30,940 bases of DNA from Mastigamoeba balamuthi (Eukaryota; Evosea; Mastigamoebida; Mastigamoebidae): the NCBI GenBank assembly GCA_902651635.1, contig CACRSC010000468.1:42381-73320 (forward strand). Reading direction: 5' to 3'. Both the position numbers and the translations under genes were made by a program. Under the pieces are notes generated by a model. The model was not told where the DNA came from. It saw only the letters and a program-made list of their open reading frames with translations, and made no database searches. Every line of letters begins with the position of its first letter. Within the stretch, counting starts at the first letter, position 1. This document shows, piece by piece, positions 27,701 through 30,940 of the stretch.

Positions 27701-30700
27701 AGGCTACGACACCTCCCTTGCCCAGATCTCCGCCGACGTTGCTGTTGGCGACTCGGTGCTGAGCAATGTGCGCATTGTCGCAGACAACTCCACGGCCCGG
27801 TCTGTCGGGCTTGTTCAATTGCTCCAGTCTGGATCGGCGGACGCAAACCGCAGTCGCCTGATAATCCGGGGCCTTGAGGCCGCCGACGCCACCGCGTTGA
27901 CATTGGCCTCTGACTTGATCCACTGCAGCAGATGCGATATGATAATCGAGAGCTCAGTGTTTCGCTCTCTAGCATTCCACCACATCGTTCACATCGCGGG
28001 GTTCTCCGACGACCTCGAAGACCCTCGCTCGGTCTCGGACGTGGAGATCACAGACACGGTGTTTGAGCAGCTGTACAGTTACCAAGGAAGCGCCGTTTTG
28101 CTCGAGGGGAAAGCCCTCGGGACATTCGACACGGTAGAGTTCGCAGAGTGTACGGGCCCGCCGCTGAGCAGAGGCCCTGCAGTTCGACTGATCAACGCCG
28201 GTCTGCGGCTGACGGCGGTTGTGTTCCGCAGATGCTTGACCGACGGCGGCTGGGGCGGAGCGATGTCGCACGAGTCCTCTTACCCTGTGGTAAATGTGAG
28301 CTCCCTTTCCCAGCACAGGACTCTCGTCTTCGGACCTGGGGTGGTAGTGGACTCGTGCTCTGCGGCCCACGGCTCCTTCCTCGACTGCTCCGACTCACCA
28401 GTTCTGGGCGTCTCGTCTGTAAACCTGACGAACCTCGGTGCTGAGGCAAACGTGGTCTACGACGCCGACGGCCTGTGCCTCTGCGACAGCACCTCCTGTG
28501 GAGCACTCAACTTGACCGTCAACGAAGCGGACCTCCGCGCCGACAGCATGGAAATCCCTCAGCTGTTCTACGCCTGCGTGGACAACACCGTCGAGGTGTC
28601 TCTCACCAACGCTGGCAGCCTTTCTGCCTGGGATTTCGCTGTGTCCGTGTCAGCCTGCACGACTGGCGGGCTATGCGACACACCTCTCACCCGCACGGTC
28701 GCAATGCTCGGACCGGGAACTTCAACCACAGTGCACGTGGCCCTCACTGTGCAGCCGTCATTCGGACCTCAGATCACTGTTGTGGCCGTACTGGACCCGG
28801 CGGGAACTGTCATCGAGAAGAGCGAGAGCAACAACGTGCTCAGGAGCTCCAACCTGACTGTGCTCGAGATGCCCTGCAGCAACGACGGAACAGTCGTCCC
28901 GGGGGCCTGTTCGTGCACGTGTCCCAGTGGGTGGCTGGGCTCTCAGTGCTCTGTCCCGGCTGTGTGCCCCAACTGCAGCTCGCTCAGCGGCCTCTGTATC
29001 AACGACAATGTGTGCCAGTGCGCCGAGGGCTTCGAGCCGCCGTCGTGCTGGGGGTGCCTTCCCGGCCGCTGGGGCTCGCGGTGCGGACTGTGCCCGGCGT
29101 GCGTCAACGGAGCGTGCTCCCAGACGCTTGGCACGTGCGTGTGCACAGGCAACTACGCGGGGGCTCTCTGCGACTCGTGCAAGGAGGGCTTCTTCGGATC
29201 CATCTGTGAGCCTCTCGAGGCTGCCACACGGATCGCTCCCGACTTCGGGCCCGACACAGGAGGGACCATGGTCCACGTGTTCATATACAACATCGCCAAC
29301 ACTTCGACAGTCCAGTGCTACTGGGACGTGAGCTGGTCCACAGAGGCCACGTTCGTCTCGCAGGGGGAGGTTGTGTGCCTGTCGCCACCTCACGCATCTC
29401 GCCGTGTTCCCTTCCACATCCAAGTCGACGGGTCCCGCGTGCCGCTGCAGCCGGGGCTGGAGTTCTTCTACACAGGTACGTGTCCTGCCGAGACGTGCGA
29501 GCACGGGGATTGTGCCTTCGGGCGGTGCGTGTGCAGAATCGGGTGGGCCGGTCTGTCCTGCAGCACTGCCGTGTTCGTCCCAACAATATCGGCGATCAAC
29601 AGCACCGTTGTTGTCGTCGAGGGCTTTCCGTTCTCCCACACATTCGCAATCACCGGGGGCGAGGTCTTGGAGCTCTCAGTGACGCTCGACACCTTCCCGC
29701 ACGGCGTCGGTGTGCGCTGGGACTCAGCGACCTGGACACTCTCCTGGCCCTCAGTCCCGGCGCGCTTCGAGCCGTGGAAGTTCGCCATCACAGCAGTAAA
29801 TGGCGTGGGAGCTGCGCACTCCGAGTGGGCTGTTGTGGGCGCTCCATCATACAGTGCAATCGTGCAGAACATCGCCCCAGCCTTCACGGGCACTCCGCTG
29901 GCGGCTGGGCAGCAAGTGACACTCTTTGGGTTCTCTGCCAGACAGAACACGGGGTCCCGGGTCGGTGGCGTCAGGGTTGTGCTGTGGCTGCAGCTCCAGG
30001 GGCACACACAGATTATCGCGCTCACGACAGCCGGGGATGGCAGTTTCAGGACATCGATCAGCACCCCGGCGTTCGTGGCGGGCAACATCACATGCGGAGC
30101 GAGGCACCCCGCCGACGAGTCCAACTGGGCCGTGCAGCTCTGGTTCCTCACAGAGGCCATCTGGGTCTCGCCATCGCCCGCTGACATCACTGTGTACCCT
30201 GAGCCCATGCTGGTCGCTGGCTTCTTCACGCTGGGCAACTACGCCGACCGCCCTGTCCAGCTGATCTCCGCCTCGATCGCGGGAGCACCCACCGGTGTGC
30301 TGCTCTCCCTCCCGAAAACCTTCTCGCTGGGGCCGCTCCAAACGGTGGACGTTCCCCTCAATGTGTCGAGCGTGGTGGCGTTTGCCACATACGCGTTCGA
30401 GCTTGTCTTTCAGTCGATCGAGGGCCCGGGCTCCGCTTCGGCGTCGGTGACGGTGCGGGTCAGGGACTGGCACCCCCGCATCGCCGTGACTCCTCCATCG
30501 ATGTCGGTGACGCTCGTAAGGGGCGCGTACTACGCCTTCCACTTTGCAGTGTCCAACGAGGGGTCGCAGGAGACTCACGACCTCGCCGTCACGGTTCCCG
30601 ACGAATCTCCTTTCCTGCTGACATCGCCCGCGCTCATCCCGTCGCTGGCAGCGGACCAGGAGTCGGTTGTTTCTCTCGCGGCCCGCGTCGCGAGCGACGC

Positions 30701-30940
30701 GCCTCTTGGTACCGGGTCGGGCGTCATCGCCGTGCAGAGCGACCGCAGCAGCGCGGTCTTCGTGTTCTCCTACGTCCTGACGTCGGACGCGTTCTGCGAC
30801 CTCACGGTGTCGTGCCAGGACGAGTACACCTTCTTCGCCGACGGCAACCCGCCTCTGGCCGGCGCCCTCGTGACCGTCACGAACCGCCTGACGGGGCAGA
30901 CGTCGTCGGCGCTGTCGGACAACGCCACGGGGCTCGCGGC
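18712..30940 (+). CDS. Giant secreted modular protein (at least 4,031 codons), 3' end beyond window
   Basis: An adhesin- or matrix-like extracellular protein. Exon 1 is 18712-19282; a 134-nt phase 1 intron (GTGCGC to CGCCAG) follows; exon 2 runs from 19417 to the window edge. Apart from one TGA at 19767-19769 (codon 308) the frame stays open for over 11 kb. Residues 1-27 are a signal peptide (LALAVALLLLCFPTAAA). Then: N-terminal domain (28-190), Cys-rich CGDGVC repeats (about 200-335), alternating CUB-like domains (338-1935), three beta-helix modules (1949-3206), a CARDB-like domain (3239-3342), EGF/laminin-like repeats (3345-3457), IPT/TIG (3457-3543), another EGF (3546-3579) and several beta-sandwich domains to at least 4032. 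N-glycosylation sequons (NCS, NGS, NVS) are very frequent. Codon choice shifts from GC-rich to mixed in the middle. No membrane anchor is seen yet; one could lie beyond the edge. Roles in adhesion, prey capture or cyst wall are inferences. Confidence 0.85.
19446..19851 (+). repeat. Cys-rich CGDGVC/CPxDC repeats
   Basis: About five units of roughly 25 residues follow the pattern C-(G/N)-(D/N)-(G/S)-VC-x(n)-E-x-C-x-x-C-(P/A)-x-DC: CGDGVCAPPETCASCPFDC, CGDGVCGANETCLLCPADC, CGNGVCDFPEE with APDC, CNDSVCSPGLGEDC with CPHDC, and CGDGVCDGNET with CPADC. They resemble the small disulfide- and metal-stabilised knots found in many protist surface proteins. The in-frame TGA lies between units four and five. 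Confidence 0.85.
19767..19769 (+). other. In-frame TGA in the giant gene
   Basis: The frame reads HDCAGP, TGA, GLCGDGVC, with repeat sequence of the same kind intact on both sides and in the same frame. It is therefore a single-codon interruption rather than a frameshift. TGA is the normal stop of several neighbouring genes. Neighbouring repeats have a Cys close to this place, so a TGC or TGT to TGA change is the simplest explanation; sequencing error, a pseudogene allele, readthrough or selenocysteine are the alternatives. Confidence 0.85.
19857..24650 (+). repeat. Alternating array of CUB-like domains (7 type A, 6 type B)
   Basis: Type A domains begin with a CCxCGTG-like knot, then a Gly/Ser turn, a (N/D/Q)C-x-W-x-(F/I/L)P-x-S-LC core, a Y/D-containing strand and end in GW-x-L-x-Y-x-V-x-C. 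Type B domains lack the CC knot, have SC-x-W-x-F-x-x-x-P-x-C, a central SGC and end in W-x-L-x-(Y/F)-x-x-x-C. Approximate starts of A: 19857, 20605, 21320, 22068, 22804, 23531, 24256; of B: 20261, 20985, 21705, 22474, 23182, 23913. The A plus B period is about 730 bp. CUB domains share the disulfides, the W-x-FP core and the SDGS-x-x-x-GW end (compare TDGSVTGSGW here), so a CUB-like fold is likely. Confidence 0.8.
24690..28460 (+). other. Three parallel beta-helix modules
   Basis: Three modules of about 390-410 residues lie at 24690-25850, 25950-27170 and 27270-28460. Each opens with a C-x(4)-SPC-(S/T) sequence and an Ala-rich helix (IDQAVEAAR, LASAILAAR, LDRALVVSS), then a strand with V-x-L-x-x-G-x-(H/Y/F). 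Short repeated strands follow, with N-x-(S/T)F, V-x-F-x-x-C and GGA(L/I) turns (GGALYYS, GGAIVIQ, GGAMSHE). Each closes with a short C-x-C-x-x-x-x-x-x-C segment (CQCRS, CLCDN, CLCDS). This is the layout of right-handed beta-helix proteins similar to Chlamydia Pmp and many protist surface proteins; the family assignment is by pattern only. Confidence 0.7.
28510..29580 (+). other. CARDB-like, EGF/laminin-like and IPT/TIG-like domains
   Basis: 28560-28870 looks like a CARDB (cell-adhesion related) sandwich: VEVSLTNAGSLSAWDF, LGPGTSTTVHVALTV, EKSESNNVL. 28878-29213 contains several EGF/laminin-type EGF units (CTCPSGWLGSQC, CVCTGNYAGALCDSC, CKEGFFGSIC). 29214-29472 matches the IPT/TIG pattern (APDFGPDTGGTMVHV, then VVCLSPPHAS and LEFFYTG). 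29480-29580 is a further EGF (CEHGDCAFGRCVC, GWAGLSC). These are typical ligand-binding parts of adhesion proteins. Confidence 0.75.
29581..30940 (+). other. C-terminal beta-sandwich repeats, cut by the window edge
   Basis: First a cadherin/putative-Ig-like stretch (EGFPFSHTFAITGG, then VRWDSATWTLSW). Then one or two immunoglobulin-like sandwiches with NEW3/ASH-like features (FHFAVSNEGSQETHDLAVTV, DAPLGTGSGVIAVQS). The last visible residues (FFADGNPPLAGALVTVTNR, ending in a Gly-Leu-Ala) look like the start of a CNA-B or carboxypeptidase regulatory-like fold. The reading frame is open at the edge. Confidence 0.55.

Noticed and set aside
1-30940. CRISPR arrays, insertion sequences, transposases or a bacterial operon
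   Set aside because: None is visible. Tandem repeats are coding modules or short microsatellites, and the spliceosomal introns show that this is eukaryotic DNA.
19770-30940. A separate second gene starting after the in-frame TGA
   Set aside because: No signal peptide or promoter-like sequence follows the TGA, and the Cys-rich repeat series runs straight across it, so one interrupted gene is simpler.

Overview
The window is eukaryotic nuclear DNA from a GC-rich, intron-containing protist, apparently a draft contig (one N at 1929). Genes are interrupted by short GT-AG introns (about 50-380 nt), coding third positions are mostly G/C, gene spacers are poorer in GC, and the gene content (calcineurin B, an SLC38A9-like transporter, an ABHD1/3-type hydrolase, a giant secreted adhesin-like protein) fits a free-living heterotroph. 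An amoebozoan or a similar amoeboid or flagellate protist is my best guess, but I cannot fix the lineage from sequence alone. TGA ends most genes, so the standard code applies.

Layout. 1-861: the 3' end of an unrecognised gene on +, with a CT microsatellite in its upstream intron. 962-2829: AT-rich spacer. 2830-4083: a three-exon hypothetical gene (+). 4414-6313: a four-exon alpha/beta hydrolase of the ABHD1/ABHD3/YheT type (-). 6681-7436: an intronless type I membrane protein (+), divergent from the hydrolase. 8006-10886: a 941-residue protein with a proline-rich N-terminus, two repeat families, a long coiled coil and a small C-terminal domain (+). 10887-13625: spacer holding a degenerate and internally inverted copy of the 3' half of that coiled-coil gene, plus a short coding-like relic. 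13626-15561: an 11-TM AAAP/SLC38A9-like amino acid transporter in four exons (+). 16241-17598: calcineurin regulatory subunit B in six exons, with one GC-AG intron (+). 18712-30940 and beyond: a giant secreted protein of at least 4,031 codons, open at the right edge, built from Cys-rich knots, an alternating array of CUB-like domains, three beta-helix modules, CARDB-like, EGF and IPT/TIG domains and C-terminal beta-sandwiches. An in-frame TGA sits near its start.

The genes do not form an operon or an obvious pathway. Calcineurin B (calcium signalling), the transporter (possibly lysosomal nutrient sensing) and the hydrolase (lipid metabolism) are housekeeping functions. The membrane protein and the giant protein belong to the cell surface or secreted set. 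The least routine points are the domain architecture of the giant protein, its in-frame TGA, the rearranged pseudogene, the recurrent GTGCGN splice donors and the TGACGTC-type motifs upstream of several genes.
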